A DNA stretch of 64,000 bases, taken from assembly GCA_951799405.1 (NCBI GenBank), contig OX637343.1, forward strand, positions 9,464,524 through 9,528,523, in the 5' to 3' direction. The notes under the pieces are model-generated. The model did no database searches. It had not been told where the DNA came from and saw only the letters and a list, made by a program, of their open reading frames with translations. Every line of letters begins with the position of its first letter. Position 1 is the stretch's first letter. This DNA comes from Agapetus fuscipes (taxonomy: Eukaryota > Arthropoda > Insecta > Trichoptera > Glossosomatidae). Positions 1-10,240 of the stretch are shown piece after piece. A program made the translations under genes and the position numbers.

Positions 1-19
1 TTACCAAGTGGCCTTTTTT

Positions 20-150
20 CAATCAGCCATTTAATTCAAATCATTAATGTTTTTTTTTGACTACAGGATACTTGCTCATGCGTCATCAGTTTTCATTTTT
101 TTGTTCTCAAACCATTAGCAGATAAAAGGAAAAAAATCTCCAATTAATAT
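20..150. mobile_element. MITE-K fragment
   Basis: The words CTACAGGATA, a T-run and TAGCAGATAAAAGGAAAAA follow the order seen in the 17755 copy of MITE-K in the same orientation. Decayed. Confidence 0.35.
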
Positions 151-336
151 TCTTATTAATGTTAATTTTCTCGCATACAATGTTCCATATTATAATGTAA
201 GGTTTAGTAATCGACAGGCTGTTTAGATTTTGCAAGAATTTCTGCGAGTAAATCTGTCTATAAAACTAGTACAAACTGAAGAAGTAGTGGATAATAAGAT
301 TTGCACAATTTTTGCATTCAGGGACTCAAAAAGACA

Positions 337-404
337 TATTCTAATCTATAATATATAATCTAAGTTGCAAAGATAAATTAATATTAGATTTCATATTAAA
401 TGCA
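337..404 (-). mobile_element. Rep-B 3' end fragment, reversed
   Basis: The TAATCTAAGTTGCAAAGAT terminus of Rep-B read on the minus strand. It abuts a plus-strand copy, making an inverted pair. Confidence 0.7.
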
Positions 405-589
405 TGATGATGTCACCCCTGTTTCAGGGAATGTCGGCAAGAGTTGCAGGGCTTATGTTCATTTGAGGTTTGGATTTTATTTGTAAGTTCACAATCAGCA
501 TTTGTAAGCGCGAACTACACGTGTTTGTTTGTGGGTATACATCTGAGAGCTTTGAATGAATATATCCTTGCAACTTAGATTATAGATGA
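405..589 (+). mobile_element. Rep-B, 5'-truncated
   Basis: Begins at the conserved GTCACCCCTGTTTCAGGG core and runs to CAACTTAGATTATAGAT. Rep-B is a family of about 250 bp found some 35 times here in both orientations, with a variable (ATTAG)n-like 3' tail. Confidence 0.85.
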
Positions 590-790
590 TGATGGTGATG
601 AGTTGATGATTTCTTTATGGCGTCATTTCGTGATGTAGTCACTCCAAGGGCGCTTATGCAAATGATGCCAAAAATTTGCTTGTCTTCAGTGCATTCCGAA
701 ACTTTTCATGGTCCTCTAGCTCTCTTACATGATGAGGCAGGTGGTTCCAGGCCAGAGGACCAGCAACTGCAAATGCATTCCCACAAACAG
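586..790 (-). mobile_element. CR1-L LINE 3' end
   Basis: The minus strand encodes GPLAWNHLPHHVRELEDHEK, a typical CR1/L2 C-terminus, followed by a 3' UTR with TCACGAAATGACGCC and a CAT-rich tail. Confidence 0.7.
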
Positions 791-863
791 ACATAAATAT
801 ATATTTCCAAAAGCCGCTCCACTCCATCTCCACTTACAGTGAAAAATAACTTTATTTATATTT

Positions 864-1265
864 TAAGGACTCCAAGCCCCCGGTATTTTCAACATGAGCA
901 TAGCGATTTTATACTGAATGAAAATGACGCTCTTATCCTCCCCGTACTGCTTGTTTGTCTTATGCCCATCAGAGGTAATTTCACATGAACAATGTTTGTA
1001 TGTGTACTGGATCAATGTGTCTTTAATGAAAACTTGAAACTGATTTTGAAAATACTTAAAACATCTCTCATATTATTGTGTTTTAAGTTTTTTTCTTAGC
1101 TCTGATTGTGTACAATGTGATTCTTAAAACGATTTCATTGAAATGTCATCTTTGAATCAAATGGTAGAAAAGCCAAACAAGCACTGGAGGGACGTAATGT
1201 CAATTGGGGGATTTTCTCATCAGTTTAAAGTAACTTATGCTAACGTTGAAAATACCGGACCTTAA
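864..1265. mobile_element. MITE-S foldback element
   Basis: Long imperfect terminal inverted repeats: CCGGTATTTTCAAC on the left and GTTGAAAATACCGG on the right. The homology of the arms extends about 100 bp inward through GCTTGTTTG. No coding capacity. Confidence 0.68.
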
Positions 1266-1364
1266 TGCACATTTGTTTTTGTTTCTAAGTCTGCTATATC
1301 TTGACTTAAAGCAACAAGTTTGCCAATGTTTAGTTACTATTTCCGTTATCACCAATATATTTAG

Positions 1365-1856
1365 GGTCTGTTGCACCAACCCCCAATCAATATTTGATTA
1401 ACACATCAAATTTGATTGCTTAATTTTGGTAAGGACTTCGTTTAAATATTTCTCGGAAGTGGGTAATAATATGATAGAATTTGAACAGGAAAGATGATGT
1501 ACATAAGCTGATTTACGTATATGCAAACAAATTTCTGATTTGTTGGGAGACATCACACTTAATTTTGATTTTTGTCTGATTGGAATTAGGTGCAACTACG
1601 CAACTAAGCTACACATATAGTGTAGCTTCTTGCCGCGTTATCCTCGAAGGGATCGCATGTGGCGAGTTGAATCTATTTATTTTTACAGGTAAGGGGGCCG
1701 GCCTTACGCCAACCACTTCAGTTGAAGTGGGGGTTTCCCAGCTCCCGAAAGGGCTGGTACTTATTTATTGTGAAGGCTGAGTAAACCTTGCCGGTATTTT
1801 ATTTTGGGGTTTGAAATAAACACCGAAACGGGAAATCATTTCTGACCAGGCCCTAA
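1365..1856. mobile_element. MITE-J copy 1, split by SINE-A
   Basis: Termini GGTCTGTTGCACCAA and, after the SINE is removed, GGTGCAAC + AGGCCCTAA. TWA target sites suggest a PIF/Harbinger-type non-autonomous element. Confidence 0.78.
1597..1847 (-). mobile_element. SINE-A, 5'-truncated, inside MITE-J
   Basis: Minus-strand SINE-A from its 3' end (ACGCAACTAAGCTACAC) to the region after the B box; the tRNA head is missing. It interrupts the right terminal repeat of MITE-J. Confidence 0.82.
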
Positions 1857-2329
1857 AAAATGTCGATTTCTCAGAATTGGATTCGTTTGGAGATGGCAGA
1901 CTTTGGCAATATACGACCCCCTTCACCACTGTTTGACACTGAGTCCCATTTTTTCATTTCTTTTTACTTTGTATACTTTTAGCAGCCCTTGACTTACACA
2001 TAAAATTATAAAATTCACTTTTGAAGTCATTATAATATCGTGCACCAGTACAAGAGTGTGTCGGTTCACATGGCGTGATTACGCGGCGAGTGTTTTTGCT
2101 GAGTTTCTTGCGCTACTAGCGACTGCCACTTATTATCAACATTTGCTAATGTATTATTATATACGAAATCTTGCACAATCATTATTAATTTTCCTTTCAA
2201 TAGAGAATCTGTGCGGTTTAAAATGATAATCTCAAGAAAAAATCTCTTGTAAATTTTTCGGATAGAAAGAAAAACGGTTTTTCGAGCCGTGATGTAGAGG
2301 AAATAGAATTTCTCGAGACTTGATATTTT

Positions 2330-2690
2330 CTAGAAGGAATGAATCAAACCTTTAAATATTTTTGCAAATATTAATGGTAAAGAAACTGGTGTAAAGTTAT
2401 GAACATCTGTCTTGGAGTCCGATTTATGTATGGGAACAACTTTAGTTAGTTTCCAGAAATGCGTAAATGTGCATTTTTTCATACATGAAATGAAAATTAA
2501 TGTCAATAGTTTTGCGATGGATTTTGCAATAACCAAGATGACTTTTGGTGGAATATTGTCTGGACCTGCTGCTTTGTTAGGATTAATGCCAACTAAGCAA
2601 GATTGTACCTCATCCAATGTGAACAGGTCAATGCTAATATTATTGGAATTAGATATTGGCAATTTCTTGGAGTAGATTTCACATCTAATT
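2330..2690 (-). pseudogene. LINE reverse-transcriptase fragment
   Basis: The minus strand encodes NKAAGPDNIPPKV and FWKLTKVVPIHKSDSKTDVH, matching the N-terminal RT motifs of Jockey/CR1-type non-LTR elements (AGPD, W..A.V.PI.K). No endonuclease or complete RT is nearby. Confidence 0.78.
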
Positions 2691-2932
2691 TAGGGATTCG
2701 AGAGCTGTTAGCGAATTAAAAATATTCAAAAAACCTTCCACAAACTGATTGAGGATCTGTAGTGATAAGGTCTTAATCCATCAGTGTAGGGACTGAGTTA
2801 CCATCTTTCCTAAATGATGTGACATATTTCCATATAGTTCCCTAGAATCACTTCCGATTCCAGAGTGAATTTTTTCCAAGTAGGGCCTCCGAGCACTCTT
2901 GATATTATTTTTATAACACTCTTAATGTAAAT

Positions 2933-3180
2933 GTCGGTGTTATGTCCTAGGGGGCCAAGTGGGCTGATCTTTCTAGCGTGTTTAGAATAGAACAACGTTG
3001 ATTCGACCCCCGCCTGGGTCATTTGACCATAACTTTGACCCTGGTTCAACAGATATTATTGGGTAATTATTAATTAATAATTCATTCAAATAAACAATAA
3101 TGAATTATTAATTGATGATATTTATACCTGTTTCTGGCCAGACAGAATAGGTTGGTGAATTGCATTCCTCTCCACATTTT
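2933..3180 (+). mobile_element. SINE-D copy 1
   Basis: A tRNA-like head (GTTATGTCCTAGGGGGCC, then TTCGACCCCCGCC as a degenerate B box), an AT-rich ATTAATTAATAATTCATT segment, and the tail TTTCTGGCCAGACAGAATAG. Confidence 0.7.
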
Positions 3181-3284
3181 TTTTTTTTAATGAAACAGAT
3201 TCACATATGTCATTTGCGACTCTACACCTCTCTACAAAATAATGTGTTCCAGATTCAAGAGTCAAAAATTCTTCATTCTTTCAG

Positions 3285-3409
3285 GATCGGCACTCCATTC
3301 GAAGGTCGAGTGAAGATGCCTCTGCTGAAGATAGAATCTGACTACAAGAGCAGCGGAGTCCTCCTCATCATACCTGCCAGCGGAAACGGGACCTTTAACG
3401 CCGTCTTTG
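3285..3409 (+). CDS. Gene 1 exon 4
   Basis: The acceptor TTTCAG precedes it and the donor GTAAGC follows. It encodes IGTPFEGRVKMPLLKIESDY and the start of the second beta-rich part of the fold, and aligns with the RTDLDS exon of gene 2. It is 9 nt shorter than that exon, so three residues are missing without a frame change. Confidence 0.9.
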
Positions 3410-6400
3410 GTAAGCAAACCCATCTCTTCCAAGGTCTTCTCCATCTGACGATGTTTCCGACTTCTCAGATCTCTAGTCCGGTCGATAGCTCAATTGGTAG
3501 AGTGCTTGCATTCCATGCCGAGATCTCTAGCTCGAGTCCCACCGAGTGTGATAGAAATGATTTCCCGTTTCGGTGTTTATTAAAACCACAAAATAAAATA
3601 CCAGCAAGGCTGAAATGAGTACCCTCGGGAGCTGAGAAACCCATAGCAACTGAAGTAGCTCGCGCAAGGCCGCCCTCTTACCTGTAAAAATAAATAGATT
3701 CCACTCATCACATGCGAAATCCTTCGGGGATAACGCGGCAAGAAGTTACACTATATGTGAAGCTTAGTTGCGTTTATTATGACATGTGTAATTATTGGGT
3801 GTCAAAAAACAAAATGGAGAAAGCAAGAAAACATGGGACTGCACATGATTATTAAGTACCTATTCTGTGTTTTTTTGACAGTTCTGTGGTCGACAGGTTA
3901 GCCATGTATAATGCATCAATGCTTTAAGCTAGTTTCTTCTCCTTTAATAATATAGCTCAATGAGTATTAATGTATTCAATATATTTTTTTCTATCAAGGA
4001 CATCTTATAAATTTTATTAGTAACAGGAAAAACATTAAAAAATTAAAGGTATAAAAATCACTAGTGTAAGTAGTACCTACATATTAAAAAAAAAAAAAAA
4101 TTAGGCTGATTTATTTGGTGAGCGCTGTTTTTGTGTGTATCACACCTCAAGAACCCTCTGCGAGCTTGGTCGTCGCTGTAGAAAGCGCCAATTCTCAAGC
4201 AAGACCCAGTTGTTGTAAGGCTGGATGGACCTTTTGATGACCGGTCTTTGGTAAAGGTTTATGAATTTTTCAACCCAGCGAAGAGCAAATTTGAAAATAT
4301 AAATGGTATATTTTTTGTGCTCCGCCGGGAATCGAACCCACGACCTTCCAGTTACGAGTCCGAAGTGTTACCACCTGGACTACGGACCGGTCTATACATA
4401 TATGCTTAAGTTTATTATTTAAAAAAACATAAAAAAACAACTTAACTTTTAATTATTTGAATACCCATTTCAATAGTTCAGTTGCCAGAATCAAAGGTCG
4501 AGGATTCGATTCCGAGTGCAGTCATTGTAATTTACAGCTTTTTCAGACCGGCAAAGTGCACTTAGCCTTCAAAATAACAGGAAAAAACCTTAAATAAACA
4601 AAGTGGTCGGCCTGTGACCATCCATATAATATTTTAAGTAGGTTAACAATAAACCAATGTCACTTCTCGAGATAAACTGATTGGTGAATTCAGCTTTAAA
4701 AGAAACGCAAATAAGTTACACATTTAAAAAATTGTACATAAATGGTGTAACTTCTTACCGCGTTCTTCCCAAATGGGTCGCATGTGGCGGATGAAGCTAT
4801 TTATTTTTATAGGTAAGGGTAAACACTTGAGTTGCTGTGGGGTTTCTCAGCTCTTGAGAGGGATGTTACTAATTTATTGTGAAGGCTGAATATGCCTTGC
4901 CAATATTTTATTTTGGTTTTAAATGAACACCGAAATCGGTAATCATTTCTGATACCCTCGGTGGGATTCGAACCCGAGCTCTTGGCATGGAATGCAAGCA
5001 CTCTACCAACTGCGTTATCCAACTTTTTTTTTTAACAAATGATCAATTGTGATTGTAGAGGCATTCACTTTGTAATCATGCATCTTAAAAGATAAAACAT
5101 AAACACTACTTCGTTTCAGATTATTGCTAGTAGGTGTATGAAATTTCACGACCGGTTTCGCAAACAAACCGTTTGTTATTTAGCCACCTGAAGATGCAAA
5201 CGGATCTTGCAGTAATCGAATAAATCAAAGTCAGTAATCGAATAAATCAAAGTCATTTTTACTTTTCATCGATTAATCATGAATTCAAGTCGTATTAGAG
5301 GAATACCGAGAAAATTATGGATAGATAAAATTTCTGAAATAGCTCATCAGACATTCAGAGTCATAACAAGAGGAGAGAATGAATTAAATACATTACTGTC
5401 CCTAACTCTGTTGCCATTCCGCTAGGGGTGGCCAGAGCCTCTACAGAGCTGCCTCCTTTTTTTTCTATCCTGATATTAATAAAATGGGAGAAACCTATCC
5501 TGACATTATTATGATATTAATAAAATGGAAGAAACACGCAAGAACCGAAGGAAATGGTGGTTGATTTGCAATGTTGGCAATGTTTTCACTTAGTAACACT
5601 ATATGTGTAGCTCAGAAGCTGTTAGTTAGTTGTTAAAACTTATGTAGATGAAAAAAAAGCAGTTTTATGGTATTTTAAATGAATGCCTCATCAATTAATA
5701 ATTTTATATCCTTTTTATTATTTTAAATATAAATACGAGTATGTAAATTTTCATCACACCTAAAAAATACATTTATTTAAAATAGTTTTGTTTTTCAATT
5801 CAAACAAAACAATACAATTTTATTTCAAGCAAAAATATATGCATATTAATTTCAAAAGGTTTTTCTATACAATAGGCATTACAACACATCCTACAAGACA
5901 TAAAATAATAGGTTTCCATTACTGAATAGCTTGTTTGTATTTTATGAATGAAAAACATGTTTTTTTAATATTATTTTAATGAAGTATTTATAATACAATA
6001 AAAGCAATAAAAAACACATTAAAAACCTTTAAAAACACGTGCTTTGTAAAACAATGATTATTTTTTTCAATAAAATTTAAAATCCGGTTCAAAGCGCAAA
6101 ATCTTATTAAAATGAATAGAATAAAAAAAATGATTTATATTGTGAGCGTTGTTTTTGTGTGAATCACACCTCAAGAGCCCTCTGCGAGCTTTTTCGTCGC
6201 TATAAAAAGCGCCAATTCCCAAGCAAGACCAATTTGCTGTAAGGCTGGATGGTGTGATAACATTGAAAGCGCTCGAGGAAATAAATAAACTCGTAAAGAA
6301 AAGCTTCGTTATTAATTTAAAATTAATCTTCACAATGTCAATAAACAAATTAAGTAATCGAATAATCTGGAATATGCAAGAAAGATCTCTGTTGTACCTA

Positions 6401-7728
6401 TATAAGGGGACTGCAATGGAGCAGCAGCAGAGCATTTTGCCGTGCAACCAATATACGCAGAGATTATCAACTATTGTAAATTGTGAACCAAACCGTGTTA
6501 AATAAATTCTGTTAAAATAAATAGTTGCAGTAATATGTTTTTGTTATCTTTCAGAGGGTGTCACTGCTGACCTTAAGGGAAAGGTCGTCCCAGAGATCCG
6601 CAACGGCAACAAGTACCTCAGGGTCACCAATTTGGAGATGGACCTAAAGGTCAAGCACGTCCAGATGATGGTCAGGAAGATCTTCAACAATAACAGGATA
6701 TTGAGTAAGTTTCTTACAATTTCTTTCAAATATCTATTACAGTAAGGATAAAAGAAGAACAACTTTCGTAATAAACTCAAGTAATCGTAAAACAATGTCT
6801 GTGCCTATTTAGGCATAATGGGGCAATGGGATCTTTTTACACATAAAGGAAAATCTTTTTACACATAAAGGAGCGATGGGCGAAAAAAGGGTGGGATTTT
6901 TTTGCACCAAAATTCAATCAATAATAATTAATGTTGTAAAGACATCTTTGTATTAAAATTTAATACACGTCTACAGGCAGACACGTGTTAGTATGCTCTT
7001 ACACATGCCGCATGTGTACTTACAAAATAAGAACCCCAGCCTCGAATCAACACAATCCCTTCAACTCTTGCTGTCCTTCCCTAAACAAGGGTGACATTGA
7101 GGGGCTCTTGAGGTGTGATACACACAAAAACAGCGCTTACTAAATGAATCTATATAATATTATTATTAAAACATAAAACAATTAGTATAGTATGGGAAGT
7201 GAGTCTCATACCAGCCAATAAGTCAAGGAACAAAATCATAAAATAATTTATTTAACCATATTAAACAATCAATAAATGAAATAAAATACAATCTTACAAT
7301 TTAAAAGCCATAGCCGCCGACATTGCAGATCAACCGCCATTTTTCTTAGACTTTGCTCATTCTTTTATTTCATCCAGAGTCATTTACTTTTTCATACAAA
7401 GCTCTTTTTTTATTTTAACTCTGGATACTCCATACCAACCTATAAATCAAACAATAAAGTTTGTTCCAGGGGGTTGATGGATTTAAGAGGGGCACAGTTA
7501 TAAAGAAAAGTTATTGTGGAAAAAATTAAAAATATGATAACGGTTACTCATAGCCTTTTTTCTTCTTTTCCAGTTGAAGCCACAAACCTGTTCCTTCGGG
7601 AGAACGGTCAGGAGGTCTTGAAGTTGATGCTGCCCCAGCTGCAGGGACAGCTCTCCAAGGAGTTCAAGAAGATCGCCAACAACCTCCTGGTGAATGTTCC
7701 TCTGAACCTCTTCTACGTGGAAGACTAA
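3285..7728 (+). CDS. Takeout/JHBP-family protein, exons 4-6 only (gene 1)
   Basis: This is the 3' part of a takeout / JHBP-family gene, whose products are secreted carriers that enclose a hydrophobic ligand in a long tunnel. Three exons are seen (3285-3409, 6555-6704, 7574-7728), joined by GT-AG introns of phase 1 and encoding 142 residues of the C-terminal half. The lengths 125, 150 and 155 nt match exons 4-6 of genes 2 and 3. Family-like stretches are KSSGVLLIIPASGNG in exon 4 and YLRVTNLEMDLKVKHVQ in exon 5. The protein ends in NLFYVED before TAA. Exon 4 starts with the last base of a split codon, so intron 3 is phase 2 as in the paralogues. I found no exons 1-3 in bases 1-3284; they are probably upstream of the window. 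The family is clear; orthology and ligand are not. Confidence 0.9.
3478..3776 (+). mobile_element. SINE-A copy in gene 1 intron 4
   Basis: Full-length tRNA-derived SINE: A box TAGCTCAATTGG, a diverged B box (GCTCGAGTCCC) and 3' end AGCTTAGTTGCGTT. Inserted 68 bp past the exon 4 donor. Confidence 0.88.
4107..4395 (-). mobile_element. SINE-C, full length
   Basis: Minus-strand tRNA-derived SINE with A box TAGTCCAGGTGG and B box GGGTTCGATTCCC, a body ending in GAGGGTTCTTGAGGTGTGAT and the tail CGCTCACCAAATAAATC. That tail is shared with the L2-E LINE. Confidence 0.87.
4480..4620 (+). mobile_element. tRNA-like SINE fragment, unnamed family
   Basis: AGTTCAGTTGCCAGA resembles an A box and GGATTCGATTCCGAG a B box, 28 bp apart. 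No second copy was recognised. Confidence 0.35.
4703..5023 (-). mobile_element. SINE-A, nearly full length
   Basis: Read on the minus strand from the tRNA head (GTTGGTAGAGTGCTTGC) with B box GGGTTCGAATCCC to the AACGCAAATAAG end. Confidence 0.87.
5281..5460 (+). mobile_element. LINE-F fragments, mixed orientation
   Basis: The first half encodes RGIPRKLWIDKISEIAHQ on the plus strand. The second half is the LINE-F 3' UTR (CTCTGTTGCCATTCCGCTAG) reversed. Confidence 0.55.
6130..6252 (-). mobile_element. SINE-C 3' part in gene 1 intron 4
   Basis: Carries the GAGCGTTGTTTTTGTGTGAA tail and the CAAGCAAGACC block; the tRNA head is absent. Confidence 0.72.
6245..6522 (+). mobile_element. LTR-like repeat R, copy 1
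   Basis: Contains GAATATGCAAGAAAGATCTC, a TATA box CCTATATAAGGG and downstream AATAAA motifs, like the U3-R part of an LTR. A diverged copy lies reversed at 33060-33245. It stops about 30 bp before gene 1 exon 5. Confidence 0.55.
6555..6704 (+). CDS. Gene 1 exon 5
   Basis: The 150-nt exon runs from acceptor TTTCAG to donor GTAAGT. It encodes EGVTADLKGKVVPEIRNG followed by KYLRVTNLEMDLKVKHVQ. Its length is identical to exon 5 of genes 2 and 3. Confidence 0.92.
7095..7153 (+). mobile_element. SINE-C tail fragment
   Basis: GGGGCTCTTGAGGTGTGATA then ACAAAAACAGCGCTTACTAA: the shared SINE-C/L2-E 3' end only. Confidence 0.65.
7290..7435 (-). mobile_element. LINE-F C-terminal fragment in gene 1 intron 5
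   Basis: Read on the minus strand it resembles the end of the LINE-F ORF (MTLDE-IK-like words and CNV). It matches the 20318 copy. Confidence 0.6.
7574..7728 (+). CDS. Gene 1 exon 6 with stop
   Basis: The acceptor TTCCAG opens the last exon, which encodes an amphipathic helix region (LPQLQGQLSKEFKKIANNLL) and ends VNVPLNLFYVED-TAA. The 155-nt length equals that of gene 3 exon 6. Confidence 0.93.
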
Positions 7729-8150
7729 GGCCAACCAGCATCAAGCAATACACCAATGTTAACCATAATATTTCTGTCATGCATGGCACTTTAAATGAAT
7801 AGTTTATCCATCTTCTTCCTTTTTTCTCAACTAATTCTGGGAGAGAAAGGCAATACACTTTTGAAAAGATTTTTGTGAAACAATACACTTTTTCTTGGCC
7901 ACAATCAGCTGTAACATTTAATCAACATTATTTAATTAAAACTAAAAGCTATAAAAAAAAGCTCGTAAAGGGGCTTGAAGTCAGTTAAATGACGCTGTTT
8001 TTTTCATCATGTAATGTCAATCGTTTTCAGACTTTTTTGGACCATCGTCATGTTGTCATTTGGTGATGAAATGAAGCTGCAAAAGGTGGCATTGTTTACA
8101 ATTATTATAACTACACAATAATTTTTGTGTTTCGTTAGCGACGTAGCTAA
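7729..8150. other. Gene 1 3' UTR and AT-rich spacer
   Basis: Follows the gene 1 stop and should hold its 3' UTR. No AATAAA stands out close to the stop; the first good one is near 8303. Nothing else recognised. Confidence 0.3.
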
Positions 8151-8290
8151 CGTCGACGACTGAGGACGAACATCATTATTGAGTTCATCCTCAGCCGTCG
8201 TGCAGAGAGGGTGTCTCCTGAAGATGTAAGCTACATCGCTAACAAAACGTTGAGAATAATGTAAGTTCTCTTATAACGATTTGTGTAATA
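8150..8290 (+). mobile_element. Hairpin plus CTGANGA/AAACG module, copy 1
   Basis: An inverted repeat (CGACGACTGAGGACGAA facing TTCATCCTCAGCCGTCG) is followed by CGTGCAGAGAGGGTGTCTCC, CTGAAGATG and ACAAAACGTTG. The right half matches 41460-41560. The layout resembles Penelope-like element termini. Confidence 0.5.
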
Positions 8291-8299
8291 TCCGATAAA

Positions 8300-9300
8300 A
8301 CAAAATAAACTGTGTGGTAATAATTATTGTAAACATGTCAAACGACCGTAATTTCAACCTAAACTTAACAGGTGATATTGTCGTTTTGTGTCTTGTTTTA
8401 AATAAAAAATAACTTTCAGTGTTTATTCACAAACCATAAAAACATATATTACATGATTGTTTCTACGTCTTTTTGCCTTTTTAATCTCTTTGTGAGTCGT
8501 CCAGATCCATGAATTGAAATAATTTATCTACACTGAAAAATCTATGCATGAAAGAGTTTACCTAGGGTTAAATAGGTGATATTTTTTTGTATAAAATTAT
8601 AGATAAATATGAGAAACAAGAACGTTTATTTAAAATAATATCAAAGTAATGTTTAAGACACTCGTAGAAAAAGAAAGGTTGCATGTATCTTGTAAGTCTT
8701 GTCTTGTAAGTATCTGATTATTACAATTTTTTAAATATAAATTTCCTGTTTTGTTGATTGTAATTTCATTTGTGATAATATTATGATTGTATGGATTTTA
8801 TTATTTTAAAAATAAAAACTATTGTTTTTAAGCGGTTTTATTGTTGATTTAAACAAATTGTGTTTTACAAATTTGACTTGTTTTAAATTGTTATGTTCAT
8901 TTTTATTGAAATGTTTAAAAATAAATGTACCGTTCTTACTTCAAAATCATTTCAAAAAATAAAAAAAACAAAGAAAAGTTTTTTTTTGTTTCAAAAATAT
9001 TTATTTCAACATTATGTTTACACCAATTTGCTCAAACCTGTACGTAGTAAGATTTTTTTTAATTTTAAATAAAAAAACAAAAATAAAAATGAAAATATGT
9101 GGTTGAGTTTTTTAATTTGAATTTAAATACCCTAAATTTCCTGTATAAACGTTTCTAGCTTGACAGAGCGTTGATATCTTTTGATAGAAATATTTTTTCA
9201 TTCTGTTGAAATACAGTTGAAGGCAAAAAACTTCGTGCTACGATGGTTAGATGGCAATGCTTTTAAAAATGTTAAAAAATCAATTATTTTAAAATTCTCA
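8300..9300. other. AT-rich spacer
   Basis: Very AT-rich with many AAATAAA and TTTTTAA runs. No open frame, tRNA-like box or recognised repeat. Confidence 0.3.
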
Positions 9301-9307
9301 CACTAAG

Positions 9308-9440
9308 CCTTTCATTAGCTTAATGGTTAGATTGTCTGGCTATCAGGTGGAGGATTTGGGTTTGAATATGCCATATAAGTCAATACGAAATGATTTTCAT
9401 TTCCCCAGATCGCCTCTTAGAAAATAAACTAATTTATAGA
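9308..9440 (+). mobile_element. tRNA-like SINE fragment, unnamed family
   Basis: TTAGCTTAATGGTTAGATTG resembles an A box and GGGTTTGAATATG a B box. Single copy seen. Confidence 0.35.
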
Positions 9441-9494
9441 CCTACTTTTTGAAAAACCAGGCCAAACTTCGTTGTATTAAAGTGACCTTAATAA

Positions 9495-9666
9495 GCTTAA
9501 GTTCGCGCTTATACATGCCGCATGTGGACTTCAAACATGAAAACCCAATCCCAAAATAACATAACACCTGCGTCTCTTGCCGACCTTCCCTGAAACAGGT
9601 GTAACATTGGTAAATTGTTTTTTTTTGTATGGGTGGTCACCTTCATACCAAACTATAAGTCAAGGA
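9495..9666 (-). mobile_element. Rep-B, 3'-truncated
   Basis: Contains GTTCGCGCTTATACATGCCG, a CCCTGAAACAGG core and ACTATAAGTCAAGGAG at its 5' end read in reverse. Confidence 0.82.
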
Positions 9667-9714
9667 GTTGTCTATTCAATCAATTTAAAAATATAAAGTA
9701 ATATAGTATGTTAG

Positions 9715-9842
9715 ATAATTGCTGTCTTTTGAGTAAATCACTCCTCAAGAGCTCTCTGCAAGCTTGGTCAGAAAGCACCAATTCTCAAGCAATATCGAAC
9801 TACTGTTAGGTTCGATGGGCTCTTAGTAGCCGGTCTTTGGTA
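9715..9842 (-). mobile_element. SINE-C body fragment
   Basis: CACTCCTCAAGAGCTCTCTG and AGCACCAATTCTCAAGCAA are SINE-C body words; the tail and tRNA head are missing. Confidence 0.6.
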
Positions 9843-9897
9843 GAATCAGTAGAATTAAAAAAAAAACATTTTTTTAGAATAATAAAATTAATACAAG

Positions 9898-10018
9898 GAT
9901 AATTTATTTAGTGAGCGCTGTTTTTGTATGAGCTACACCTCAAGAGCCCTCTGATACATACTCTGACAGGACTCGAACCAAAGACTTTCAGCGTCAAATA
10001 GTAGACTACGAACCGATC
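9898..10018 (-). mobile_element. SINE-C, short internally deleted copy
   Basis: The 3' tail (GATAATTTATTTAGTGAGCG) is joined directly to a decayed tRNA head (GACTCGAACC, then GTAGACTACGAACCGATC), with about 150 bp missing between. Confidence 0.68.
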
Positions 10019-10240
10019 AAAAAACCAAATTACGCTATTTTTAAAACACATTTTTTTTATTTACTCTCCGATGATTAATTCGTAAATCAGACAACCAATA
10101 TTATGAAACCGTTCACAGGGTATTTAAAATTGGGATATTTCCATCGATATATAGTCAATAGATGCGCTCAGACAGCAACGCCTCGATTGACATAAATTGA
10201 GCTAAAGTTGTGTATTGTAACCATAGAGGTCATGTATGTT

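Noticed and set aside
1..3284. Exons 1-3 of gene 1
   Set aside because: No C-x9-C motif, EPL-type exon or signal peptide with splice sites could be found on the plus strand; the area is filled by MITE-S, MITE-J, a LINE fragment and SINE-D.
3160..3618. A 152-aa plus-strand open frame around gene 1 exon 4
   Set aside because: Only 3285-3409 is coding; both sides have splice sites and the end of the frame runs into SINE-A.
4969..4985. tRNA gene suggested by a GGGTTCGAATCCC B box and an A box
   Set aside because: The tRNA-like heads (also at 15064, 18120, 24650, 43460 and 60299) are followed by family-specific SINE bodies and lack a cloverleaf with proper acceptor pairing; they are SINE promoters, not tRNA genes.
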